The notes under the pieces were generated by a model, which was not told the origin of the DNA, ran no database searches, and worked only from the letters and a program-made list of their open reading frames with translations. From Xanthoparmelia taractica (taxonomy: Eukaryota > Ascomycota > Lecanoromycetes > Lecanorales > Parmeliaceae), in assembly GCA_033085395.1 (NCBI GenBank), contig JANQBS010000268.1, positions 1 through 51,665 of the forward strand: a stretch of DNA of 51,665 nt. Direction: 5' to 3'. Positions 33,266 through 45,132 of this stretch are shown piece by piece; within the stretch, counting starts at the first letter, position 1, and every line of letters begins with the position of its first letter. The translations under genes were made by a program, and so were the position numbers.

Positions 33266-36200
33266 ATGCGCACACCACAAAGCCACCCCAATGGCTATGG
33301 ATATGGGAGCACGAACGGCGACATGACACCTTTTGACACATGCTTGGGTAACAAATCGCCAATTGCCGTCATTGGCATGAGTTGTAGATTTCCCGGTGAT
33401 GTCACAAACCCAGAGAAGCTATGGAAACTTTGCGCGGAGGGTCGCAGCGCGTGGTCCACCATACCCCAAGGGCGCTTCAATGGAGACGCATTCTATCATA
33501 CCCTTTCGGAGAACATTGGCACCGTAAGGCGAACATCCAGTCGACATTTCATATAGAGACTGGAAAACTGACATCGAACCTAAGTCAAACGTTAGAGGTG
33601 GGCATTTCTTGAAGGAGGATGTCTCTTTGTTCGACGCTACCTTTTTCAACTTCTCCAGCGATGTAGCAAGTGTATGCCTCTGGCTAAAGACTCTCGAGGA
33701 AAAAATCATCTAACATAAGCAGAGCATGGATCCTCAGATTCGATTGCAGCTTGAATCTACCTACGAGGCCTTTGAGAGCGGTAAATTGCATTTTCCCTAC
33801 AAGTTGCACATAGGACTAATAATTCAGCTGGAATACCGATATCGAAGATCGCAGGAACTTCTACCTCGGTGTTTGCTGGCGCCATTTTCCGCGACTACCA
33901 TGACAGTCTGTTAAGAGACCCAGAAACAATGCCTCGATACTATTTAACAGGGAACGGTGCAGCTATGATCTCTAACCGCATTTCCCACTTCTTCGACCTA
34001 CGGGGACCAAGCGTTACGGTTGATACTGGTTGCTCCACAGGGCTGACTGCGCTACACCTAGGCTGTCAGAGTATCCGGGCGGGAGAATCAAAGATTGCTG
34101 TTATAGGCGGGGCCAACGTCATGATTAACCCTGACATGTTCATAGCAATGTCAGGCTTAGGGCAAGTCCCATTTCGCGTGATGGCTGGTCTTAATTAATG
34201 TGTTGTACAGATTCCTTGGTGCCGATGGCAAGTCCTACACATTTGATAGTCGTGCGCAAGGGTACGGCCGTGGTGAGGGTGTTGCTTGTATTGTGCTCAA
34301 ATCTCTAGAGGATGCATTGAGAGACGGCGATCCAGTTCGGGCAGTGATTAGAGAAACGGCTCTTAACCAAGATGGTAGGACACCGACCATCACGTCACCA
34401 TCTCAGGACGCCCAGGCCAATCTGATTCGAGATTCCTACGAAAGGGTGGGCCTGAACCCATCAAGTACCAACTATGTAGAAGCACATGGCACTGGCACGA
34501 GAACCGGAGACCCTATCGAAGTAGCAGCTATTGGTTCGGTCTTGGGGAAGGGGAGACCGAGAGATAATCCCCTTTACATCGGCTCTGTAAAGTCAAACAT
34601 TGGACACTTAGAGGCAGCCAGTGGTTTAGCCGCATTGATCAAGGTTGCAATAGCCTTTGAGAAAGGAGGCATTCCTCCAAGCATCAATTTCGAAAAGGCC
34701 AATCCAGAAATTCTCTTTGATGAATGGAATCTTAAGGTCATCTGCTCCCTTGCTAAATGATCTCCAAAAACTGAGAACTTGCAGGTCCCAAGGAAGATTG
34801 AGCCCTGGCCATTAGACCAGGTTCGCCGAGCTTCGATCAGTAACTTTGGATACGGTGGGACAAACACTCACGTGATCCTGGACAGTGCGGTGGACCATCG
34901 GCAGAAATTGTCGATGTTGACAAATGGCAATTGGCACACATCAGACAAACACTTTCAAAATGATACCGACTGCAAGCCATTTGAAGGATGGCGTGTTTTC
35001 GTGCTTAGCGCTAAAGATGAACAAGCGACCAAAGCCATGATCACAAATCTGAGAGAGCATTTAGAGCAGCTAGAAAGCCAGAACGAGGAGTTAAGTCTCC
35101 GAAACCTTGCGTACACTCTAGGCCAGCGGCGTTCAGTATTCCCGTGGACCGCGGCAACTCCAGCCCGAAGCTTATCAGAGCTTGTACAGGCGATTGACGC
35201 AGGCCAAGTCTCACCAAGTCATTCTTCTAAGCTGAACCGCCTTGGTTTCGTCTTTACTGGCCAAGGCGCTCAATGGCATGCTATGGGTCGCGAGCTGTTG
35301 GGAGCATACCCTGTGTTTCGAAAGTCGATTCAGCAATCTGAGCGGTATCTCATGGAACTGGGAGCTTCTTGGTCCTTGGTCGGTAATATTTTCACGGAAA
35401 CTCAATTGAGAACCTGCGTCGAGTTTTCGCTAATGGTTAATAGGTGAGTTGATGCGGGATGAAGCCACAAGCCGTGTGAATGAACCAGCAATGAGTCTGT
35501 CATTATGCGTTGCTGTTCAGATATCACTCGTGCAACTTTTGAGATCCTGGGATATCAACCCTACGGCCGTTACAGGCCATTCGAGCGGCGAAATCTCAGC
35601 TGCCTATGCTGCTGGGGCCATAGATGCTCGAGAGGCTTTGGCACTCGCTTACTTCAGAGGTGTCGTTCTCAATGACTCCTCAGAGAAAGTTCAAATTCGT
35701 GGCAGTATGCTTGCGGTTGGACTAGGTCGAGACGGTGTAGAACCTTACCTTCAGAGAGCATCCTCGGGCAAAGTTGTCATCGCTTGTATGAATAGTCCGT
35801 CCAGCGTCACACTTTCTGGTGATCTCGAAGCAATCCAAGAAGTAGAAGATAGGCTGAATGAGGACGGCGTCTTTGCGAGGAAACTCAAAGTCAGGGTAGC
35901 TTATCATTCACACCACATGGAACCTCTCGCAAAAGAATACTTAACTTCGATTCGGCAAATTCTTAGCCAGAAAGGGGATTTTGGATCGGTTCTCTATTCA
36001 TCTCCAGTCACAGGAAAATTAACAAATTCTGCCGAGGAGCTCACCCCAGAACATTGGGTCAAGAACATGGTACAGCCAGTACTTTTTTCACAGTCTCTCC
36101 GAAATATGTGCATTGATGATCATTCCAACGCGCAAGCCAGGAATCATAATGTCGATACGATCATTGAAATTGGGCCTCACGGAGCTCTAGCTGGACCAAT

Positions 36201-39200
36201 CCGCCAGATATTGAGCCTTCCAGAGCTAAAAGGCTTTGACATCTCGTATGGCTCTTGCTTACACAGAGGTCAGGATGCTGTGAAAACCATGCAAAACTTG
36301 GTATGTTTGCTTCTTAGTGAAGGCTACCCCGTGGACATGAAGGCGGTCAATTTCCCGAAAGGAGACCAAGGGCTCGAAGTCATTCATAACCTACCACCGT
36401 ATCCCTGGAATCACTCTGTGCCCCACTGGGTCGAACCCCGACTTAACAAAGAATATAGACGGCGAGAGCATGCACCTCACGACTTGCTTGGGACTCGGAT
36501 CCACAATAACAATCCCTTGGAACCCACATGGCGCCATGTCATCCGACCCTCAGAGGTCCCTTGGGTCCGAGACCATCTGGTACAATCTGATATTGTATAT
36601 CCTGGAGCAGGCTGTATCGCCATGGCTATCGAGGCTGTTCGTCAGCTTTTCCGAAGCTCCGAAAGAACTGTCACAGCATACTCTCTGCGAGACGTTCGGA
36701 TAATGAAAGCTTTAGTCATTCCAGATACAGCCACGGGCGTCGAGGTACAGCTTTCGCTTCGCCATTGCGGTGATGATTCGCTTGAGCAAGGTTGGCAAGA
36801 ATTCAACATCTACTCCGTCGATGATGAGTGTAATTGGAATCAGCACTGCAGAGGCCTCATTTCTCCTCTGCTTGAATCTGACAATGAAGGTGCACATGGC
36901 TGGAGTCGCATCAAAGCGAACTCAAACACAACGCTGGATTTTGAAACAGCTCCCGGAGCTTATACGCGGCGTCTAGACACGAAAGACTTTTTCGAAAAAT
37001 TGCAGGTGTTGGGCATACACCACGGACCGTCCTTTCAGAATCTGTTAACGATCCAGTCTGGACAAGACCGGTCTGTAGCTACATTCCCTGTGCCTGACAC
37101 GGCTTCCATGATGCCTGGTAGATGTCAGAAATCGCACATTATACATCCAATTACATTGGATGCCCTTTTCCAGGCAGCTTATTCCGCACTCTCAGGGAGC
37201 CAAGCTAGAGAGTTAGGAGCTGCGATTCCAAGATCCATCAAATCAATGTTCGTCTCGGCAGGTATCAGCAGTGACCCCGGTCATCACTTTCAAACTTTCA
37301 CTACTCTCAAAAGTCAGAGTCCACAAGGATTCGAAGTTTCCATTGCCACTATTACAGAGGGGAAAACCCAGTCGCCACCAGTCTTGGCGCTTGATGGGTT
37401 CTACTATCAATCACTTGGAGACCCTCTTTCTTCGGAGCAGAATGCACATGAATCGGACCTCTGCCTGACAGCTCGTTGGGAAAATGATTTGGCTCTGCTG
37501 CGGCCAGAGCACTTGAAGGCATCTTTGACCTCCCCTCCCGATCCGGCAGAAGCCGCAATAATTCAAGATTTGAGGCGCGCTACTTACCATATCATTCATG
37601 ATACACTTGCGACTTTGACAGCGCAGGATCTGAACAATCTGGACTGGCACCACAAGATTTTGGTTGAATGGATGAAATACCAGGTCAAACGAGCTGAGCA
37701 GAATGAGTTGGCTCCAAACAGCTCGAAGTGGGCACGATCGAGCCGTGGTCTCAAGCAATTGCTCTTCGATAATGTTTCATCCAAGAGCGTTAACGGTGAG
37801 ATGCTCTGCCGTCTCGGCAGGCAGCTTGTTCCCATCCTGCGAAAAGAGATTGGGCCATTGGAACTCATGCTGGAAAACAAATTGCTCTATAAGTATTACG
37901 AGAAAGCATTACGAGTCGATCGTTCCTTGGGCCAAGTCGAAAAGATCATCAACTTATTCGCCCATCACAACCCACGGGCGAAGATATTAGAAATTGGGGG
38001 CGGTACCGGCGCTTGTACCGCTCCTGTTCTTCGGTCATTGGGTGGTGGCGACGCAGACAAAGCTCCTCAGTTTGCTCATTACGATTTTACGGATGTCTCC
38101 TCTGGATTCTTTGAGATGGCACGGGAGAAGTTTTGTGCTTGGGGCGACCTGATCAGCTACAGCAAGCTTGACATTGAACAAGATGTGATGGCGCAAACGT
38201 TCGAGCTGGGAAGTTACGATCTGATCATCGCTTGTCAGGTTCTGCATGCCACCAAAGCGATGAAAAACACCATGACCAATGTCCGCAAGCTTCTCAAGCC
38301 GGGTGGCAAGTTGGTGATGGTGGAGACCACCCAAGACGCTCTTGACGTTCAGATGGTCTTCGGAACACTTCCTGGATGGTGGCTTAGTACGTATATCTGT
38401 GTATCCTGATAGTATCTTTATTGACTGAATGACTAGGCGAGGAAGAAGAGAGGAAATACAGTCCAAATCTTTCGCTCGAAAGTTGGCAGCGAGTCCTTGC
38501 GGAGACAGGATTCAGCGGGCTAGATATAGATGTTCGCGACTGTGAAAATGACCATGATTATGCCATGAGCGTCATCATGACAACAGCAGTCGCTGAAGAC
38601 TGTCCGAGCTTCTATCCTAACGTGGCAATTGTTTATGCGCGACCTTCACCTCCTAGATCTTGGTTGGAGAATCTGAAAGAATCTATGATTGCAAGTACAT
38701 CAGTCACACCAACGATCGAAACTCTAGATGACGTGCAACCAGAAGGCAAAGATATAATCTTTGTGAGCGAAGCTGACCAGTCAACGCTCAGGAGCATGGA
38801 CTCGACAAATTTTGCTCGAATCAGTGATGTGCTCAATATTGCAAAAGGAGTCCTGTGGGTCTCTCGTGGTGGGACAATAAATTGTGAGCGACCTGAAGCG
38901 GCCCTCCATACCGGACTTTTGCGAACTCTCAGGCTTGAAAACGCCGGCAAGAGGTACATCTCATTGGATCTTGATCCGAGGCGAGAGCCATGGACCACCC
39001 CTTCCGCAGCTGCTATTCTTGATATTTTCCGATTCACCTTCAATCAAGCACGGGACAAAGCTCACATTGATTTCGAGTATGCGGAGCGAGATTCCTACAT
39101 GCAAGTGCTCAGAATTAAGAACGACATCCCTCAGAACATTGCTGTTGCTCCAGATGACAAGGATCCAACGCCTGAGATGCAGGCTTTCCATCAACCTGAC

Positions 39201-41497
39201 CGTGAGCTGCGCATGAGTGTCCAAACACCCGGTTTGCTCGATAGCCTTGTGTTCAGGGATGATCCATCCGCACGCAACCAATTACCTGATGATTTCGTGG
39301 AGATAGAACCAAGAGCTTTCGGCTTGAACTTTCGAGATATCATGGTAGCAATGGGTCAACTGCAGGAGAAGACGATGGGCTTTGAGTGCAGTGGCCTTAT
39401 CACTCGCGTCGGACCCAACGCATCACACGACCTCAAAGTTGGTGACAGAGTCTGTGCATTGACCACCCGAGGCCACTGGGCAAACTTTATCCGTATTCAC
39501 TGGACGGGTGTAGGCCGCATTCCTATCGGTATGAGCTGGGAGCAGGCAGCTTCGATTCCAATGGTGTTCGTTACTGCTTACTACTCGATTTGCGAGTCCG
39601 CACGGTTGCAAAGAGGTGAAACCATCCTAATCCATGCTGCAACGGGAGGTGTAGGGCAGGCCGCCATTATACTTTCACAGCATATTGGTGCAGAGATATT
39701 CACGACGGTGGGATCACAAGAAAAGCGTGACTTCCTCGTCGACAAGTATGGAATCGGATCCGATCACATCTTTTCTAGCAGAGACCGGTCTTTTGCCACA
39801 ATGGTCATGAATTCAACGAATGGAAAGGGTGTAGATGTAGTATTGAATTCCCTAGCTGGTCCACTACTACAAGAGAGCTGGAACTGTGTTGCTACGCTCG
39901 GACGCTTTGTTGAAATTGGAAAGCGCGATATCCAACAGAATAAGAGTCTCAACATGGAACATTTCGGGCGTGCGGTATCCTTCTCTGCGGTTGACCTGAT
40001 CCACTTGGGAAACCACAAAGGGGAGTCAATGCACAGAGTCATGCAGACCGTCCTTCGTTTGCTTGGAGAGGAGGCCCTGAAACCTGTCGCTCCGCTCACA
40101 GTATACCCGATTTCTGAGATACAAAAGGCATTCCGGTTGATGCAAGCGGGGAAACACTTCGGAAAGATTGTTATCAAGCCAAATCAAGGGAACCTGGTAA
40201 AGGTAGACGGCCATCTCCCTTTCGACGTAACGCAACTAATATCTCTGTACTAGGTCATTCCCCAGAAGAAATCAACAAGGCTAGCTCCAGACGCGTCGTA
40301 CCTCCTTGTGGGTGGCCTAGGAGGTATCGGAAAGTCCATTGCCCAATGGCTTGTGCAACAAGGGGCTATGAATATCATCATTCTTTCACGAAGTGCAGGC
40401 TCCCAGTCGAGTTCCCAACCTTTTCTCGAGGAGCTCAGGGCAGTAGGTTGCAATGTGATCGCCCGAAACTGCGACATTGCGGACATGAAAGACCTGACAC
40501 GAGTGATGGCCGATGCTATGCAACACGTCCCACCTGTACGAGGCGTCATTCAAGCTGCCATGGTTCTGAATGTATGCCACTGCCTTGATCAAATTAACAC
40601 TCGCATGTACTGACTAAAATTTCCATCCAGGACTCCGTATTTGAGCACATGAGTTTCCCGAAATGGCAAGCAGCCATCCGACCAAAAGTGGAGGGAAGTC
40701 TAAACCTCCACAATTACTTTACGAAGCTGGACTTCTTCGTCATGCTTTCTTCTGCAACAGGCGTCTTGGGCAATCCAAGTCAAGCTAATTACGCCAGCGG
40801 AGGAACATTCCAAGACGCCCTAGCTCGCCATCGCACGTCCAATGGTCTACCCGCCGTCTCGATTGACCTAGGCATGGTCAAGTCTGTCGGCTATGTATCG
40901 GAAACGGCAGGCGTCGCGGAACGTCTCGCCCGCATCGGGTACAGGCCGCTAGAAGAGGACGAAGTCCTCCGCATCATCGCCGCCGCGGTACGGGACCCAC
41001 GTCGCGAGTTGCATGCTAGCCAGATAATCACAGGTCTGGCACCGTTCGCCCAGGCGAACGACATACTCTGGCGCCAGGAACCGCGTTTCCAAGGCCTGAA
41101 GCACAACACTCTCGCCTCTCCGCGCGTGAACAAAACGAGCCAGAGCGGAAACAGCAAAGACGGCGCCAGCAGTTTCAAAGCCTCCCTCGCCAGCTGCGCC
41201 TCCTTCGACGCGGCCGCCGCTCTGATAACCGCAGCCATCATCGCCAAACTCGCCGAAATGTTCATGATCCCTGAGACGCAGATCAGCATGGCGAAACCCA
41301 TGTCCGAATACGGCGTCGACTCGCTCGTGGCGGTCGAACTGCGCAATTGGCTCATCGCGCGCACGCAGGCCGAGATGTCCATCTTCGATGTGCTGCAGAG
41401 CCCCTCGCTGGCCGCGTTGGCGGAAAAAATCGCCGCGAAGAAGGGCTTTGTCAATGGGGGTGCTGCGGCTGCGATTGCCGTTGCGGGAGCCGTCTAG
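33266..41497 (+). CDS. Highly reducing polyketide synthase (KS-AT-DH-CMeT-ER-KR-ACP)
   Basis: Iterative type I synthase of 2,584 residues. Exons: 33266-33523, 33585-33671, 33723-33780, 33828-34161, 34211-34736, 34785-35382, 35444-38386, 38437-40202, 40254-40571, 40631-41497. KS (about 30-460): DTGCSTG with Cys203, then EAHGTGT and KSNIGH. AT (570-890): GHSSGE with Ser667. DH (950-1240): DHLVQSDIVYPGAG with His998. C-methyltransferase: LEIGGGTGACT at about 1470, intact. ER (1865-2180): ATGGVGQ near 2004. KR: GGLGGIG near 2209 and catalytic Tyr2350 in QANYASGG. ACP: GVDSL with Ser2527. No thioesterase, reductase or condensation domain follows. It should make a reduced, methyl-branched chain that needs an outside enzyme for release. 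The fourth intron (34,162-34,210) is GC-AG. The donor near 40,197-40,203 is ambiguous by two codons. Confidence 0.93.
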
Positions 41498-42490
41498 GTC
41501 GGTAAGGGCAGGGTACGTCTGGAAGTTATAGGGCACGTTGGTTCGTTGAGTGAAAGAGACAAAAGAGCACTGTCGGGCGTCGAAACGTAGAGAGGCCGTG
41601 GTGCACGCTTTGGAGTACAGAAGGCAGGCAGATAGATAGACGCTCTAGACAGCCGAAATGACACGGATAGCCTCCAAGAAATATTCGATTGCACCTTATC
41701 AGGAGTTTGAGCCACCAGTGACGAGAACTACGTGCGTTACTGATTAATGACGTATCGAAAAGATTGTTCGTAGGAACTCGCAGGAGCAGGGTCGTATGAT
41801 CTTGTAGACCAGGACCTCATCAAAACACATACACTTGCGATGCCGTCAGGCAGGAGACCCTCACGGCTTTTCATCAATCAATCAAGACGCTACAGATTTC
41901 GTCCTGCCAAGGTATATATGTTGTTATCGAAACGAATATAGTGTTTACCGCAGCATTGAAATGGATATTCACTGAAAAACAAAAGCCTCCTTTGGTAATC
42001 ATCATCACAATAATTTCCCACAGAGGCCGCACACGTGGAGTAAAATTGCGATTATCAAACTTCACTCCTGACATAGTAGCGCATGTCTATTTATCTTCGG
42101 GTCGTGGTTGAAACTAAGAAGGGGAAAGACAAAAGAAGACCCGTTTCCATTTCGGCCAATGATGAAAGTATCGATGGAGTCCGATGAAGCTATTATTATT
42201 TAGGGGGGCACGTGTAGTTTAAGACTAGTTGCAGCAGTCGTTGCCTATATACCAGACTTCATCAGCCCCAACTAAGACTATCTTGGCTAGATTCGGTCAA
42301 AGATATAGAGATAATATGGGCGCGATGATTTAATAACAATGGCAGCGCGGTGAATAATAAATCTCATTTATCATCACTTGGTGTAAATAAAGCGGAAAAT
42401 ACTAGAAAGCATCAGCTTGCAAAAGGGGATACTAGACGTAGGAAGCCTATTTTAAAAGGATAAGTTTGAATTTAATAATAAGCTTAAGAT
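41498..42490. other. Downstream region of the polyketide synthase
   Basis: About 1 kb of normal to AT-rich DNA with no recognisable gene. Composition turns AT-rich near 42,300, which marks the right edge of the gene-rich region. Confidence 0.5.
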
Positions 42491-42766
42491 TACGGGTCGG
42501 AAAGGTGTGGTATATTTGATGGTATGGGACCAGTTTTTCGAATATCATATCGAAAGGTATAGGATATCTCATACTCTCATTGAGTTTTTAATAAATATAT
42601 TACGTAATATTTTCTTATATTCTAAAAATACGCAAAAAGCTTAAGCGAACGTTTATATAATTATAAAATTCTATAAATAGATTAAAAAGATATAATTTTT
42701 TAAAAAAAGTTGAAAAAAAGTTGAAAACGACTATATTCAATAGATATCTCACCTTTCCGACCCGTA
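42491..42766. mobile_element. Inverted-repeat element family A, complete short copy (276 bp)
   Basis: Begins TACGGGTCGGAAAGGT and ends ACCTTTCCGACCCGTA, so the ends are perfect 16-base inverted repeats including a TA on each side, as in Tc1/mariner-type elements. It has no coding capacity. The right half, inverted, recurs at 43,901 and in part at both window edges. Confidence 0.75.
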
Positions 42767-43900
42767 ATTATAGCTTATCGCTTCATAAAATTCGTTATAT
42801 ATAGAATTCTTTTAATTAATCTTATAAATTCGTTTAAATAAATCTTCTTTAATCTCTATAACTTAGATTTAAATACGATTCGAGATAAGAATCGTTTGAT
42901 ATTAATATTAACTTCTTTTATTAGCTTCGTTCGCTGAAATAGATAATAATATTTTTATTAGGGCGTCGGCTTTGTTATTAATTATTTTAGTACGAAATAG
43001 AATCTAAAAATTAAATTTAGATAGAATATCTAGATAGCGGGCTTAACGACGCGTAAGCTTCTTATTTTTTATAAAGATTTTTAAGATCTAATAATTAGTG
43101 AATACTTAAATAGATAGCTCGATATATTCTAATTTTAATTATTAGTGTTCGAAGTATCGAATAATCGCTAATAACTTCTTATTATAAATATAATAGTTAT
43201 ATTTCGCTGAAATTATATTCTTACTATAGATTATTATTAAGTTTAGAACTTTATTATTATTATATTAAGATAAGATTTCTCTTAGTATATAATTAAAAGA
43301 ATTAATTTTAAGAATAATTTAACGTTTAAGATTAAAATAGCGTAGAACTAAGACGATAATTACACGCTTTTTAAGATCTTTAAACGATTTAACGTAGACT
43401 TTATTTTAAATAAAGAGAGTATTCTTCTTCGTAAGATTAATTAGAGATTTAATTAATTTAAAAAACTTATAAATAAAGCGTCGATAGAAGTTTATAAACT
43501 TTATAAAGTCTTAAATCTTTTTTAGATTCGTAGAGATACTTTAATTAAATATAATTTCAATCTTACGAGAATTTATTCGTAAATTAATTCCTAATATAAT
43601 AATATCTAGAAATATAATTTCTTTTATATTAAATTCGCATTTCTTGATATTAGTCTATAAATTAATCTCTCGTAAACGTTAAAAAACTTATTTAACGTGC
43701 TTTTAATATTTCGTCTTCGTTTAATTATAAATAAGAATATTATCTAAATAGACTTAATAGAAGTCGTTTAAGAAATCGAATAGAATATTATTAATATATT
43801 ATTGAAAAGTACTCGATTTATTTATTAGTTTAAAAAATAATACTCGATACTTATAGAGTTCGAGAGCTATAATAAAGATAATATAATTCTTATTATCGGG
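42767..43900 (-). pseudogene. RIP-degraded Ty3/gypsy retrotransposon fragment (reverse transcriptase and RNase H)
   Basis: On the minus strand the segment at 43,724-43,762 reads Y-stop-VYLDNILIYN, the reverse transcriptase YxDD box with Asp changed to Asn and a stop as expected after RIP. Further along the same strand, about 43,093-43,207, the reading NYYIYNKKLLAII followed by ELSI and VFTNY matches the Ty3/gypsy RNase H region. The order RT then RNase H is correct. Stops throughout show it is dead. Confidence 0.75.
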
Positions 43901-44099
43901 TACGGGTCGGAAAGGTGTGGTATCTGTTGAATATAGTCGTTTTTAACTTTTTTTCAACTTTTTTTAAAAAATTATATCTTTTTAATCTATTTATTGAATT
44001 TTATAATTATATAAGCGTTCGCTTAAGCTTTTTACGTATTTTTGAAATATAAAAAAATATTACGTAATATATTTATTAAAAACCTAATGGGAGTATGGG
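43901..44099. mobile_element. Truncated copy of inverted-repeat element family A
   Basis: Starts TACGGGTCGGAAAGGTGTGG and follows the inverted sequence of the 42,491-42,766 copy through the A/T runs, then breaks off where the element at 44,100 begins. That suggests the next element inserted here or replaced its end. Confidence 0.65.
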
Positions 44100-45132
44100 T
44101 ACGGGTTGGAAAGGTCTGATATATTTGGTGGGATATCCCATACCATACCGTACCATACCATATCATGGGAGGGTATTATGGGGGGGTCATATTAGATCAC
44201 TTATAAAGATATGAAATAAGAAATTACTAATATCATGAAATGATCTGGGAAATTTCTGATATATGTAGGGATATTTCATGATGTAGATTATTTCTCATAT
44301 TAGGTGGCGGATAAGATAAGAAAATTCTAGATTAATATATAAGTTAGAGCGAAATTAGCTTAAGTAATTATTAAACTCCGGCACTTAATAAGTGATATTA
44401 AGATAAACTCTCTTCTGATTTAATCTCGCTAAGTAAATATAGCTATTTTAATAAGTAATAGCTAGAATAATAACTATAATATATTATTTTCTTGAATTGC
44501 AATCTACGTAAGATCGTCAAGCTAATCTCTTCCCTAATCACTTATAGAACGATTTTGAATTATCTCTCTTATTCTTTTTATAGGTCTTTAATCTATAGAG
44601 ATTAATTCTCTATTACTTTACGTTCGCTTCTCTTCTCTCAATTAAAGAATAATTAATAAATAGAATTTCAATAAGAAAGAATTAATTTCTTACTTGGGTT
44701 GATCTAGAGAGCACTTTATTATTATCACTAATGTAATTAACATTAGAAATCTCCCCTGCCTGATAATTTCGAATTTTTTGATTAGCCTTGATGATAATAA
44801 CGATAATAAAGTGGGGTGATGGCTAGAATGATGGCTAGAATACTTAACAACGTGATGGTGAAGTGAAGTGATGGCTAGAATGATGGCTAGAATGCGTTCG
44901 CATGATTCTATATAGAGTAACTTCTTCTATATATAGTATATTTCCCATACCCCTGCATATAACATGGGATACCCCTACATATATCAGAAATTTCCCAGAT
45001 CATTCCATGATACCAGCACGTCTCCCAGACCATCCCATAAAAATCAAATGATATGGTCTCAATACCATACCATACCATGGTATGGTATCGACACCCTATA
45101 TCCCAGACCATTCCAGACCTTTCCGACCCGTA
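44100..45132. mobile_element. About 1.03-kb inverted-repeat element related to family A
   Basis: Begins TACGGGTTGGAAAGGTCTG and ends CAGACCTTTCCGACCCGTA. Subterminal blocks are also inverted: GATCTGGGAAATTTCTGATA occurs near 44,249 and, inverted, near 44,985. TACCA-type short repeats fill both ends. Four copies of GATGGCTAGAAT lie at 44,818-44,892. CA and TG are normal, so it escaped most RIP. No transposase is encoded, so it would be a non-autonomous DNA transposon. Confidence 0.65.
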
